Of a stretch of DNA of 31,614 nucleotides, positions 1-7,483 are shown piece by piece. This stretch comes from an uncultured Actinomycetes bacterium (GTDB taxonomy: Bacteria > Actinomycetota > Acidimicrobiia > Acidimicrobiales > RAAP-2). Positions within the stretch are counted from its first letter, which is position 1. Each line of letters begins with the position of its first letter. The stretch lies in assembly GCA_903826715.1 (NCBI GenBank), contig CAIKFN010000072.1:1-31614 (forward strand). The letters run 5' to 3'. The notes beneath the pieces are model-generated. The model had not been told where the DNA came from, did no database searches, and saw nothing but the letters and a program-made list of their open reading frames with translations. The translations under genes were made by a program, and so were the position numbers.

Positions 1-1
1 A

Positions 2-421
2 ATGCTTAGTTTTGTTGGCCAGTTTCAGCACACGCTGGATGCAAAAGGTCGACTCATCCTGCCCGCAAAGTTTCGTTCTGAATTTGAACGCGGCGGACAC
101 CTAAGCCCTAACGACGAACAGTGTGTTGCACTGTGGACTCCAGGCGAATTCGATCGCCGTGCTGCAGAGATGCGCTCAAGTGAAAAAAATGGCGGAGCCG
201 AAGAGCGTCGCCTTCTTCGCTACTGGGCGGGCCAATCATCTGATGCTGAATTCGACAAGCAAGGTCGATTCGCTGTTCCACCAGCCGTACGCGAATACGC
301 AAACCTCGTTGACGAAGTGCTCATTGTTGGTGTTCTTGATCACATCGAACTTTGGAATCCTGACATCTACAACCAGATGGTCAGCTCAGCGGAAGCGATC
401 TTTAAGCAAGGCAGAAATTAA
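2..421 (+). CDS. mraZ: MraZ, transcriptional regulator of the dcw cluster
   Basis: A 139-residue protein with the two SpoVT/AbrB-like half-repeats of MraZ: DAKGRLILPAKFR at about residues 14-26 and FDKQGRFAVPPAVR at about 84-97. In other bacteria MraZ is a ring-forming DNA-binding protein that represses its own promoter at the head of the division and cell-wall cluster. The N-terminus (MLSFVGQFQHTLD) matches the family start, so the ATG at base 2 is probably genuine, although its ribosome-binding site and promoter lie outside the window. It is first in the forward cluster and is followed by rsmH, the usual order. The TAA stop is directly followed by a GTG that I do not take as the rsmH start. 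Identification is firm from both motifs and context. Confidence 0.96.
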   Translation: MLSFVGQFQHTLDAKGRLILPAKFRSEFERGGHLSPNDEQCVALWTPGEFDRRAAEMRSSEKNGGAEERRLLRYWAGQSSDAEFDKQGRFAVPPAVREYANLVDEVLIVGVLDHIELWNPDIYNQMVSSAEAIFKQGRN

Positions 422-455
422 GTGAGAGGGGAGTACAAGCAGTACCGGCCGCGGA

Positions 456-542
456 CCATGCGCAGTCTTTCAATCGTAAGAACAGGAGAGGACACCTCCT
501 CCGCCCTCTCTCCTGTTGTTTCGATTGAAAGGCTGCAGATGG
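456..542 (+). promoter_or_regulatory. Long imperfect hairpin covering the rsmH RBS and start codon
   Basis: Bases 456-491 pair with 507-542 on a single axis of symmetry, leaving a 15-base loop at 492-506. The blocks are 481-490 with 508-517 (10 of 10), 478-479 with 519-520, 462-476 with 522-536 (15 of 15, one G-U) and 456-459 with 539-542 (4 of 4), with only four mismatched positions between them. The 3' arm contains the purine-rich AAAGG (528-532) and the ATG at 539. In the mRNA this would bury the rsmH translation start. There is no T-run after it, so it is not an ordinary terminator. The pairing is read directly; the regulatory role is inference. Confidence 0.75.
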
Positions 543-1480
543 CCCAGGGTAACTACCACCAACCAGTACTCGAACAAGAAATTGTTGAGTTGCTATCCAG
601 TGCGAGCACTGGAGTAGTTATTGACGCCACTCTTGGTGGGGGCGGGCACGCATTCGCTCTCTTGAACGCTGCTCCTCAACTTCGCCTAATTGGAATTGAC
701 CGAGACCCAGAAGCACGAGAGGCAGCAGCCAAGCGCCTTGAGCAGTTCTCTGACCGAGTCTGCATTGTTGATTCGACCTTCGCCGAGATGAAGAGTGTTG
801 TTGCTGAACATTCTGACTTCATAATGAGTTCCCCAATTGTCGGAGTGCTGATGGACCTTGGAGTCTCTTCACACCAACTCGATGAATCAAGTCGAGGTTT
901 TTCTTTCCGCGCGGATGCTCCACTTGATATGCGAATGGACCCGACTAAGGGTGAGACCGCAGCTGAATACATAACTCGAGTTGATCAACACGAGTTTGCA
1001 CGACTCCTTCGCGAGAACGGCGAGAACCGTTTTGCTGGATCTATCGCAAAGTCAGTTATCGAGCGTCAACCAAAAACTACTTATGAACTCACTGAAGCCG
1101 TTGAGCGCGCAGTTCCAATGGCGGCACGTCGTCGCGGTCATGTTGCTACTCGTGCATTCCAGGCGCTACGAATCGTTGTTAATTCTGAAGAAGAGCAGTT
1201 GAGCGAAGGACTTGATGCTGCTCTTGAAATTCTTGGTGAAAATGGCATCCTTGCTGTTATCTCGTACCACTCTGGTGAAGATCGTGTCGTTAAGTCAGTG
1301 CTCCACGAAGCTGCAACGGGTGGTTGCAAGTGCCCAGTAGCACTTGGATGTGTCTGTGGAGCTGTTGCTAGCGTCAGCGTCTTCAAAGCCAGTGCACAGT
1401 TGGCTTCAGCTGCTGAAATCGAAGTAAACCCTCGTGCAAGGTCAGCACGACTTCGCGTCGCTCGAAAGCTTCCCGCATGA
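539..1480 (+). CDS. rsmH: RsmH, 16S rRNA (cytosine-N4)-methyltransferase
   Basis: The enzyme uses S-adenosylmethionine to methylate N4 of C1402 (E. coli numbering) in the decoding centre of 16S rRNA. Visible motifs are the SAM-binding VIDATLGGGGHA, the acidic-loop strand LIGIDRDPEA, the family block LMDLGVSSHQLDESSRGFSF and AVISYHSGEDR near the C-terminus. The reading frame is open from a GTG at 422, but family members start with a short lead into a Y-x-H-x-PVL-type motif. The ATG at 539 gives MAQGNYHQPVLEQE and a normal length of 313 residues, with AAAGG six bases upstream. The 39 extra residues from 422 look unlike protein and include the hairpin sequence. The stop overlaps the next start by four bases (ATGA). 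Confidence 0.95.
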   Translation: MAQGNYHQPVLEQEIVELLSSASTGVVIDATLGGGGHAFALLNAAPQLRLIGIDRDPEAREAAAKRLEQFSDRVCIVDSTFAEMKSVVAEHSDFIMSSPIVGVLMDLGVSSHQLDESSRGFSFRADAPLDMRMDPTKGETAAEYITRVDQHEFARLLRENGENRFAGSIAKSVIERQPKTTYELTEAVERAVPMAARRRGHVATRAFQALRIVVNSEEEQLSEGLDAALEILGENGILAVISYHSGEDRVVKSVLHEAATGGCKCPVALGCVCGAVASVSVFKASAQLASAAEIEVNPRARSARLRVARKLPA

Positions 1481-1932
1481 GTGTCATCACTCTTCCGCGA
1501 CGCAGCGATACGCGCGAGCGTGTTCGTCCAACTACGAAACCAGTAACACGTCGTCCTGCACACCGCGCAAAGGCAACACGTCGACGCGCTGTAATTACAG
1601 TTTGGATGGGTGCATCGACCTCTCGTAGATCAGCACTAATTGTTATGACCGCAATTCTTATTTCACTTTCTGGAAGCATGTTGGTTTCTAGTCGCCAGAT
1701 AGAAATTCACCAACTACAGAGTCAATTGCTTCAAGATCAGTCAAGCTATGCAGTGCAGGTTGGTACCATGACGAATACGTCTGCACCTAGTCAAATTGCT
1801 GCTCAGGCTGGCGCGCTTCACCTTGTTGAGCCTGTTGTAGTGGTTCAGGTTCCTTCAACGTCGCTTGATGCGCCTCTGCCTCTACCGAAGTTCTCTGGTA
1901 GTGCACCGGCTACATCAAGGACAATTCGGTGA
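1477..1932 (+). CDS. ftsL: FtsL-like septum-formation membrane protein
   Basis: A small 151-residue bitopic protein in the ftsL position between rsmH and ftsI. It has a very basic cytoplasmic N-terminus (residues 1-52, rich in Arg and Lys), one membrane segment at about 53-71, and a short glutamine-rich coiled coil at about 72-97 (RQIEIHQLQSQLLQDQ). A small extracytoplasmic tail follows with the block QIAAQAGALHLVEP, typical of FtsL/FtsB-type proteins. FtsL joins FtsQ and FtsB in the complex that activates the FtsW-FtsI septal synthase. Sequence conservation in this family is poor, so the call rests on topology and position. Its ATG overlaps the rsmH stop, and its own stop overlaps the GTG of ftsI, which implies translational coupling along the operon. 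Confidence 0.85.
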   Translation: MSVITLPRRSDTRERVRPTTKPVTRRPAHRAKATRRRAVITVWMGASTSRRSALIVMTAILISLSGSMLVSSRQIEIHQLQSQLLQDQSSYAVQVGTMTNTSAPSQIAAQAGALHLVEPVVVVQVPSTSLDAPLPLPKFSGSAPATSRTIR

Positions 1933-3785
1933 GTACGCACCAAACCTCAACACACTCACGTACCCGTTCTTCAAGAAGTAGACCTGCTCGCAGCCCCCAA
2001 GGCCCAAGTCGTCGTCCTTCTCCAAACCGACTAATAATTCTCGTCGCTTTGTTTGTTGGAATTTTTGGGATTCTTTCGCTTCGTGTGATTCAACTCCAAG
2101 TGTTTCAACACGCAATGTACGCAAAAATTTCTGCATCGCAGGTAAGTCAAAAAATCACAACGACGGCACTTCGAGCGGGCATCTACGACCGCAATGGACA
2201 GATACTCGCTGTATCGAGGCCTACCTCATTAGTAATCGCCGATGACTTTCAAATTCAACATCCTGTTCGACTCGCTGAAGCTATGTCTGCATTAGTTCAA
2301 GTACCCGTTGACAAGTTGGTGCCACTTCTTTCAAGGAAGAGTGGGTACGTGGTACTTAATAATTCACTTGATCTCACGGCTGGTCGCAAATTGCGTTCAA
2401 TGTTTTTCCCAGGGATTGTTGTTCAAGACTCCTCGGTTCGCAGCTATCCAAATGGGCAAATTGCGCTTGCAACCCTAGGCGGGACAAATGCTGCAGGAGC
2501 TGGATCAGTGGGTCTCGAATATGCATATCAGAAACTGCTCGCTGGACAAAACGGCCTAACTCGAGAATTGACATCAACATCGGGCGTGAATCTTCCTAGT
2601 TCTCGTAGCACCATTATTCGTGCAGCAAAACCTGGAATTGGATTAGAACTCACGCTTGATACATCACTACAGTTCGTTGCCGAACGAGTCGTTGCGAAGC
2701 AACTTAAAGCAACTGGTGGGATAACTGGACAAGCACTAGTTATGGATGTAAAGACTGGTGAAATCCTCGCTGATGTTTCGCTGGTAAACACAAAAACAAA
2801 TCCCGGCGTTCTAGGCCCCATCCCTGCTTGGGGCAAAAACGTAGGCGTTCCAGGAATTCAAGAAACTATTAATAACTTGCCTTTTGCGCAAGCCTATGAG
2901 CCAGGTTCAGTTTTTAAACTAGTGACCTTCTCGGCTGCACTCCAGCAAGGACTTGTCACTCCAACGACACTGTTCACCGTTCCAAATAGCGTCACAGTTG
3001 GAAGTCGCTATTTTCATGATGCGGAAAACCATGCTGTTGAGCACCTCACCACAACGCAGATTCTTGCACAGTCTTCAAACATTGGAACATACGAAATTGG
3101 TCTACGTGTTGGGACAAATGGCCTACTCGCTCAGGTTGAAAGAATGGGCTTTGGTCAAAGAACTTCAATAAATTTTCCAGGAGAAACTTCTGGACTACTT
3201 GTGAATGCGTCTACTTGGTACGCCAGTGACCAGGTATCACTTCCGATTGGTCAAGTTGATGCTGTACCACCAATTCAAGTACTCGACGCCTACAACACAA
3301 TTGCTAATAATGGGGTATTTATTCAACCAAAGCTTGTTCGCGCATACGTTAATTCGAGTGGATCAGTTAAGGCAATGCCAGCGAGTGCAACTCGTGTTGC
3401 TCTATCACCAACAGTTGCGCAAACAATCAATCAAATGTTGCAGCAAGTAGTTCTTGCAGGAACTGGAACAAACGCCATTATTCCTGGCTACAGCGTTGCG
3501 GGTAAAACTGGAACTGCAACCATCCCATACCCAGGTAAGGATAAGTTGCTAATTGGTCAGTACAACGCGAGCTTTGTTGGATTTGCACCAGCGAATAATC
3601 CAGTGCTTTCGATGATTGTGATTATTGAGCGACCACAAACAACAATATTTGGTGGTGTTGCCGCAGCACCTATTTTCCAACAGGTCATGTCATATGCGCT
3701 GCACCACTACGGGATTCCATCTAATGGTGCTGTTCAAAAGCCACTCACTGGCAAGGGCGCAAGCGTTGCATCGGACGTGACGTGA
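1929..3785 (+). CDS. ftsI: FtsI (PBP3-type), septal peptidoglycan transpeptidase
   Basis: A class B penicillin-binding protein of 618 residues that cross-links peptidoglycan at the septum as the partner of FtsW. A basic, serine-rich cytoplasmic tail of about 34 residues precedes the membrane anchor (about 35-57). The dimerisation or pedestal domain begins with RAGIYDRNGQILA. The transpeptidase domain has all three penicillin-binding motifs: SVFK with the acylated Ser327, SSN with Ser382 and Asn384, and KTG at 526-528. No PASTA domains follow the transpeptidase domain. It starts at a GTG inside the stop of ftsL and its own stop overlaps murE, so it is an internal gene of the operon. Confidence 0.96.
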   Translation: MSTHQTSTHSRTRSSRSRPARSPQGPSRRPSPNRLIILVALFVGIFGILSLRVIQLQVFQHAMYAKISASQVSQKITTTALRAGIYDRNGQILAVSRPTSLVIADDFQIQHPVRLAEAMSALVQVPVDKLVPLLSRKSGYVVLNNSLDLTAGRKLRSMFFPGIVVQDSSVRSYPNGQIALATLGGTNAAGAGSVGLEYAYQKLLAGQNGLTRELTSTSGVNLPSSRSTIIRAAKPGIGLELTLDTSLQFVAERVVAKQLKATGGITGQALVMDVKTGEILADVSLVNTKTNPGVLGPIPAWGKNVGVPGIQETINNLPFAQAYEPGSVFKLVTFSAALQQGLVTPTTLFTVPNSVTVGSRYFHDAENHAVEHLTTTQILAQSSNIGTYEIGLRVGTNGLLAQVERMGFGQRTSINFPGETSGLLVNASTWYASDQVSLPIGQVDAVPPIQVLDAYNTIANNGVFIQPKLVRAYVNSSGSVKAMPASATRVALSPTVAQTINQMLQQVVLAGTGTNAIIPGYSVAGKTGTATIPYPGKDKLLIGQYNASFVGFAPANNPVLSMIVIIERPQTTIFGGVAAAPIFQQVMSYALHHYGIPSNGAVQKPLTGKGASVASDVT

Positions 3786-5182
3786 TGCAGCTCGGTGACA
3801 TTTTTGAAGATTTCTCATTCGATGCTCGAACCGCCAGCATCGAAGTCACCCATGTGGAAATTGATTCTCGTAACTGCATCCCTGGCTCAGTGTTCTTTGC
3901 CGTGTCTGGAACATCAGCGAATGGTGCAAAATATGCGAAGGATGCAGTCGCCAATGGGGCAGTGTGCGTTGTTAGTTCCGAAGAATTGGAACTTGATGTT
4001 CCAGTAATCACCGTTCCAGAATCGCTACTTCGAGGACTGGTTGCTCACGTTTCGGCACTCGTAACAGGGAGTCCGCAGTTGCGCTGCGAATTAGTGGGTG
4101 TGACGGGAACTAATGGCAAAACCAGTGTTACATCAATTGTTGGCGACCTCGCCAGGGCACTCTCGTGGAACGGTGCAAACATTGGAACACTAACTAATGA
4201 GCGAACAACTCCTGCAGCCCCAGAACTTATGCGCTCACTCAAGACAATTGTCGACGGATTTGATACAGCAAAATCTCGTTCAGTTGTTGCCCTAGAGATT
4301 TCTAGCCACGCAATCGATCAAGGACGGATTACTGGACTTCAGTTTGCTGTTGTTGCGTTTACCAACTTAAGTCACGATCACTTGGACTATCACGGTTCAA
4401 TGGAAGATTATTTCGAAGTGAAGTCGAGATTGTTCACACGTGAATACACACAACGTTGTGTCATTTGGTGTGATGATCCATACGGACAGCGTCTCGCGAG
4501 TGAAACTCAACTTGCGGTGAGTGAAGTTCGAAGAAGTGATGCAACGGAGGTCGTGCAAACCGTTACTGGAACTACGTTCTTCTGGCGTGGTCAACTAGTC
4601 AACACACCTCTTATTGGTGACTACAACATCGATAATGCACTTTTGGCCATGGCAATTATTTCAAGTCTTGGTGCGAGTGATGGGGCAATCGCTGGCGCAA
4701 TGGAGTTTGTTCGAAATATTCCTGGAAGATTTGAGGTCATACGTGGTTCAAGCATTACCGCAATTGTTGACTACGCGCACACGCCTGAGGGGCTTCGACG
4801 AATACTGAATGATGTTCGATTGCTCAGCCCTGCTAGCCGTATTGTGACTGTTTTTGGCTGTGGTGGCGATAGGGACACTTCGAAGCGCCCTGAAATGGGT
4901 CGAGTGGCGTCGAAGCTGTCTGATGTCACAATTATTACTTCAGATAACCCACGTTCAGAGTCTCCTGATGCCATCATTGAAGCAGTGATGTCGGGATGTG
5001 ACCCTGACTCTGTTGTTTATGTGCAGAGTGACCGTAGAGCTGCAATCAGTCAGGCAATGGAGTTGGCCAATGCGGGTGATGTAGTTGTAATCGCTGGCAA
5101 GGGCCACGAAACAACTCAAATGATTGGTGATGTGGAGTTGATGTTTGACGATCGGGTAGTTGCCCGAGAATTGGTTAAGTGA
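3785..5182 (+). CDS. murE: MurE, UDP-MurNAc-L-Ala-D-Glu:meso-diaminopimelate ligase
   Basis: An ATP-dependent cytoplasmic ligase that adds the third residue to the peptidoglycan stem peptide. The 465-residue protein has the Mur-ligase P-loop GVTGTNGKTS (Lys112), the central motifs ALEISSHAID and NLSHDHLDYHG, the lysine in KSRLF that is normally carbamylated, and the C-terminal-domain motifs VDYAHTPEGL and GCGGDRDTSKRP. The substrate-specifying motif is DNPR at 387-390, which in this family selects meso-diaminopimelate over lysine. The ATG at 3785 overlaps the ftsI stop as TGATG; a GTG at 3782 is in frame and equally possible. murF, which normally follows, is absent: the mraY start codon lies seven bases downstream. 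Confidence 0.96.
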   Translation: MQLGDIFEDFSFDARTASIEVTHVEIDSRNCIPGSVFFAVSGTSANGAKYAKDAVANGAVCVVSSEELELDVPVITVPESLLRGLVAHVSALVTGSPQLRCELVGVTGTNGKTSVTSIVGDLARALSWNGANIGTLTNERTTPAAPELMRSLKTIVDGFDTAKSRSVVALEISSHAIDQGRITGLQFAVVAFTNLSHDHLDYHGSMEDYFEVKSRLFTREYTQRCVIWCDDPYGQRLASETQLAVSEVRRSDATEVVQTVTGTTFFWRGQLVNTPLIGDYNIDNALLAMAIISSLGASDGAIAGAMEFVRNIPGRFEVIRGSSITAIVDYAHTPEGLRRILNDVRLLSPASRIVTVFGCGGDRDTSKRPEMGRVASKLSDVTIITSDNPRSESPDAIIEAVMSGCDPDSVVYVQSDRRAAISQAMELANAGDVVVIAGKGHETTQMIGDVELMFDDRVVARELVK

Positions 5183-5189
5183 GGACGAA

Positions 5190-6224
5190 ATGCTTAGTTT
5201 GATGGAAGCCGGTGGATTTGGGTTTTTGATTGCCCTATTTGTGACGCCACTATGGATGAAGCTTCTTCGCGTACGTGGCATTGGCCAACTCATTCGAGAA
5301 GATGGGCCAACCTCTCACCATGCCAAAGCCGGTACGCCAACTATGGGTGGCGTGATTATTGTTGCGGCGGGCTCCGTTGGCTACGTAATGGGACACGTCG
5401 GCACCGCAATCACATTTACTCGTGCGGGTGTATTAATTGTCTGTGTCACCATTGCATCTGGAATTCTTGGTTTTCTTGATGACTGGCTAGCTATTCGTAA
5501 TTCAAGAAATCTTGGACTTAACAAGCGAGGGAAGTTTGTAGGACAACTTGTCATCGCTGCAATCTTCGCGGTTCTTGCTGTCACGTGGGTGCACACATCG
5601 GAGAATCTTTCATTTACGCGTTTCTCACTTCCGGGGTGGAACCTCACCGCAGTTGGCTGGGTGCTGCTCGCAATCTTTGTAATCGTTGCTTCATCAAACG
5701 CAGTTAACTTGACCGATGGGCTAGATGGCCTAGCAGCCGGATCTGCAACATTCTGCTTCGGAGTTCTTTCAATCATTGGTTACTGGCAGTTCCGTCACTA
5801 TTCGATTTATCACCTACACGCTGCCCTTGATCTTGGCCTCGTATCCGTGGCTCTTGTAGGTGGAACCCTCGGGTTCTTGTGGTGGAATGCTGCTCCTGCA
5901 CGAATCATGATGGGAGACACTGGTTCGTTAGCAATTGGCACTGCCCTCGGTGGTGTAAGCCTGTTAATGAATCTTGATTTGCTGCTCATAATTATTGGTG
6001 GACTTTTTGTCGCCGAAACTCTGTCAGTGATTTTGCAGGTACTCAGTTACCGAATGTTTGGAAAACGAATTTTTAAGATGGCACCTTTTCATCACCACTT
6101 TGAATTAAAAGGTTGGCCAGAAACAACCGTCATTATTCGTTTCTGGATTCTTGCTGGCCTGCTTGCAGTGCTCGGACTAGGAATATTCTACGGAGACTTT
6201 TTGAAGATTGCGAGAGTTGCGTAA
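5190..6224 (+). CDS. mraY: MraY, phospho-MurNAc-pentapeptide translocase
   Basis: An integral membrane enzyme that transfers phospho-MurNAc-pentapeptide from UDP to undecaprenyl phosphate, giving lipid I. The 344-residue sequence is strongly hydrophobic, as expected for about ten membrane segments. It carries the MraY signatures DGPTSHHAKAGTPTMGG, NLTDGLDGLAAG (the Mg-binding Asp region), GDTGSLAIG and the HHHFELKGWPE loop. The frame is open from a TTG at 5160 inside murE, but the ATG at 5190 has GAGG five bases upstream and gives the normal N-terminus. It overlaps ftsW by one base (TAATG); murD, often found here, is missing. Confidence 0.96.
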   Translation: MLSLMEAGGFGFLIALFVTPLWMKLLRVRGIGQLIREDGPTSHHAKAGTPTMGGVIIVAAGSVGYVMGHVGTAITFTRAGVLIVCVTIASGILGFLDDWLAIRNSRNLGLNKRGKFVGQLVIAAIFAVLAVTWVHTSENLSFTRFSLPGWNLTAVGWVLLAIFVIVASSNAVNLTDGLDGLAAGSATFCFGVLSIIGYWQFRHYSIYHLHAALDLGLVSVALVGGTLGFLWWNAAPARIMMGDTGSLAIGTALGGVSLLMNLDLLLIIIGGLFVAETLSVILQVLSYRMFGKRIFKMAPFHHHFELKGWPETTVIIRFWILAGLLAVLGLGIFYGDFLKIARVA

Positions 6225-7483
6225 TGACAACTGTTCAGAGTCCGCAAACTCGAAAGAAAGTTGGAAGATTCTTTCACGAGTTGCCACGAGGAAGTGCTAA
6301 CGCGCGCGCTCTGGTTTTTATAACTCTATTGATGGTGACGTTTGGCACAATCATGATGGCTTCGGCGAGTGAGGGACAAGCTGCTGCAAATGGGGGGTCA
6401 CCGTGGTCGCTGATGTTGCACGACACCGGATACTTAGTGTTAGGTGTATTCGCGTTTTACACAGCCGCACGCATACGTATTGACCAGTTAGTTCGCAAAG
6501 CTCCTCTACTAATCAGTCTGGGACTTGGAATGTTGATGGCGGTCTACTTGGTGGGGGTGAGTGCCAACGGCGGAAAACGGTGGCTAAATCTTAAACTAAT
6601 TAATCTTCAACCATCTGAAATTTTTAAATTCGTCACAGTCTTTTTTATTGCGTGGCTTATTGAGCACAATCACAATGAACTAAATAACTGGAGGCAACTC
6701 GCTGTCTGGACGACGCCCATTACTGGTGGTGCCGCTCTAATTCTTTTTGAACCAGACATTGGAACATCATCGGTAGTGCTCGTGATTGCATTTTCAATGC
6801 TGGCTATTGGTGGTCTTTCAAAGTGGATTCAAACTCGTGTAGTTGTTCTTTCAGTGATTGGGTTTTTTGGATACATGATGGCTAAGCCGTATTCAGCTCA
6901 ACGATTCTTGGCCTTCTTGCACCCCAGTCAGAATCTCGCAACCAGTGGATACCAGCTGTATCAATCAAAAATTGGATTTGGCGCAGGTGGTGTTGTTGGA
7001 CTCGGGCTCGGCCATAGTCGCGAGAAGTGGGGATTTTTGCCAAATCCGCACACAGACTTCATCTACACAATTGTTGGAGAAGAACTCGGAGTCATTGGTT
7101 CGCTAATAGTCATTGCTATGTTCCTAGCGTTTCTTTTTGCGTCTGTTCGCATTGCGCAACGCTGCACCAATCAGAGTTATCGCTTCATTGTTATTGGAAT
7201 CACAACCTGGATCATCTTTGAAGCAATTGTGAACATTGCGTCGGTGGTCGGATGGTGGGCTGTGACTGGAATTCCGCTGCCATTCTTCTCGTATGGGGGA
7301 ACGGCATTAATCACCGAACTGGCAGGTGTTGGAATCCTTTACAACATTGCTCACGATACGAGTCGATCGGGTGACCTCACATTCCGTGAACACGCAGTTA
7401 CAGACTTCCGTGCAAAAATTGAATCACGAAGTCAACCGCGTCAATCACGTCCTCGTTCATACCGAGATCACCAGGAGTACTAA
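6224..7483 (+). CDS. ftsW: FtsW, septal SEDS peptidoglycan glycosyltransferase
   Basis: A polytopic SEDS-family protein of 419 residues that polymerises lipid II at the septum together with FtsI. Family motifs are NGGKRWLNL followed by LQPSEIFKF, then LFEPDIGTS with the essential-type Asp, the extracytoplasmic block LPNPHTDFIYTIVGEELG, and GIPLPFFSYGGTALI near the last membrane segments. The start is taken at the ATG at 6224, which overlaps the mraY stop; the frame is open further upstream inside mraY, but that extension is only shadow sequence. The C-terminal tail is arginine- and glutamine-rich and probably cytoplasmic. SEDS paralogues such as RodA share motifs; the dcw position between mraY and murG supports FtsW. 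Confidence 0.95.
   Translation: MTTVQSPQTRKKVGRFFHELPRGSANARALVFITLLMVTFGTIMMASASEGQAAANGGSPWSLMLHDTGYLVLGVFAFYTAARIRIDQLVRKAPLLISLGLGMLMAVYLVGVSANGGKRWLNLKLINLQPSEIFKFVTVFFIAWLIEHNHNELNNWRQLAVWTTPITGGAALILFEPDIGTSSVVLVIAFSMLAIGGLSKWIQTRVVVLSVIGFFGYMMAKPYSAQRFLAFLHPSQNLATSGYQLYQSKIGFGAGGVVGLGLGHSREKWGFLPNPHTDFIYTIVGEELGVIGSLIVIAMFLAFLFASVRIAQRCTNQSYRFIVIGITTWIIFEAIVNIASVVGWWAVTGIPLPFFSYGGTALITELAGVGILYNIAHDTSRSGDLTFREHAVTDFRAKIESRSQPRQSRPRSYRDHQEY

Noticed and set aside
422..538. GTG at 422 as the start of a longer RsmH
   Set aside because: The extra 39 residues do not resemble RsmH and are largely the hairpin sequence; the ATG at 539 has a purine-rich site and gives the family N-terminus.
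5160..5189. TTG at 5160 as the mraY start inside murE
   Set aside because: The ATG at 5190 has GAGG at good spacing and gives the normal MraY N-terminus.
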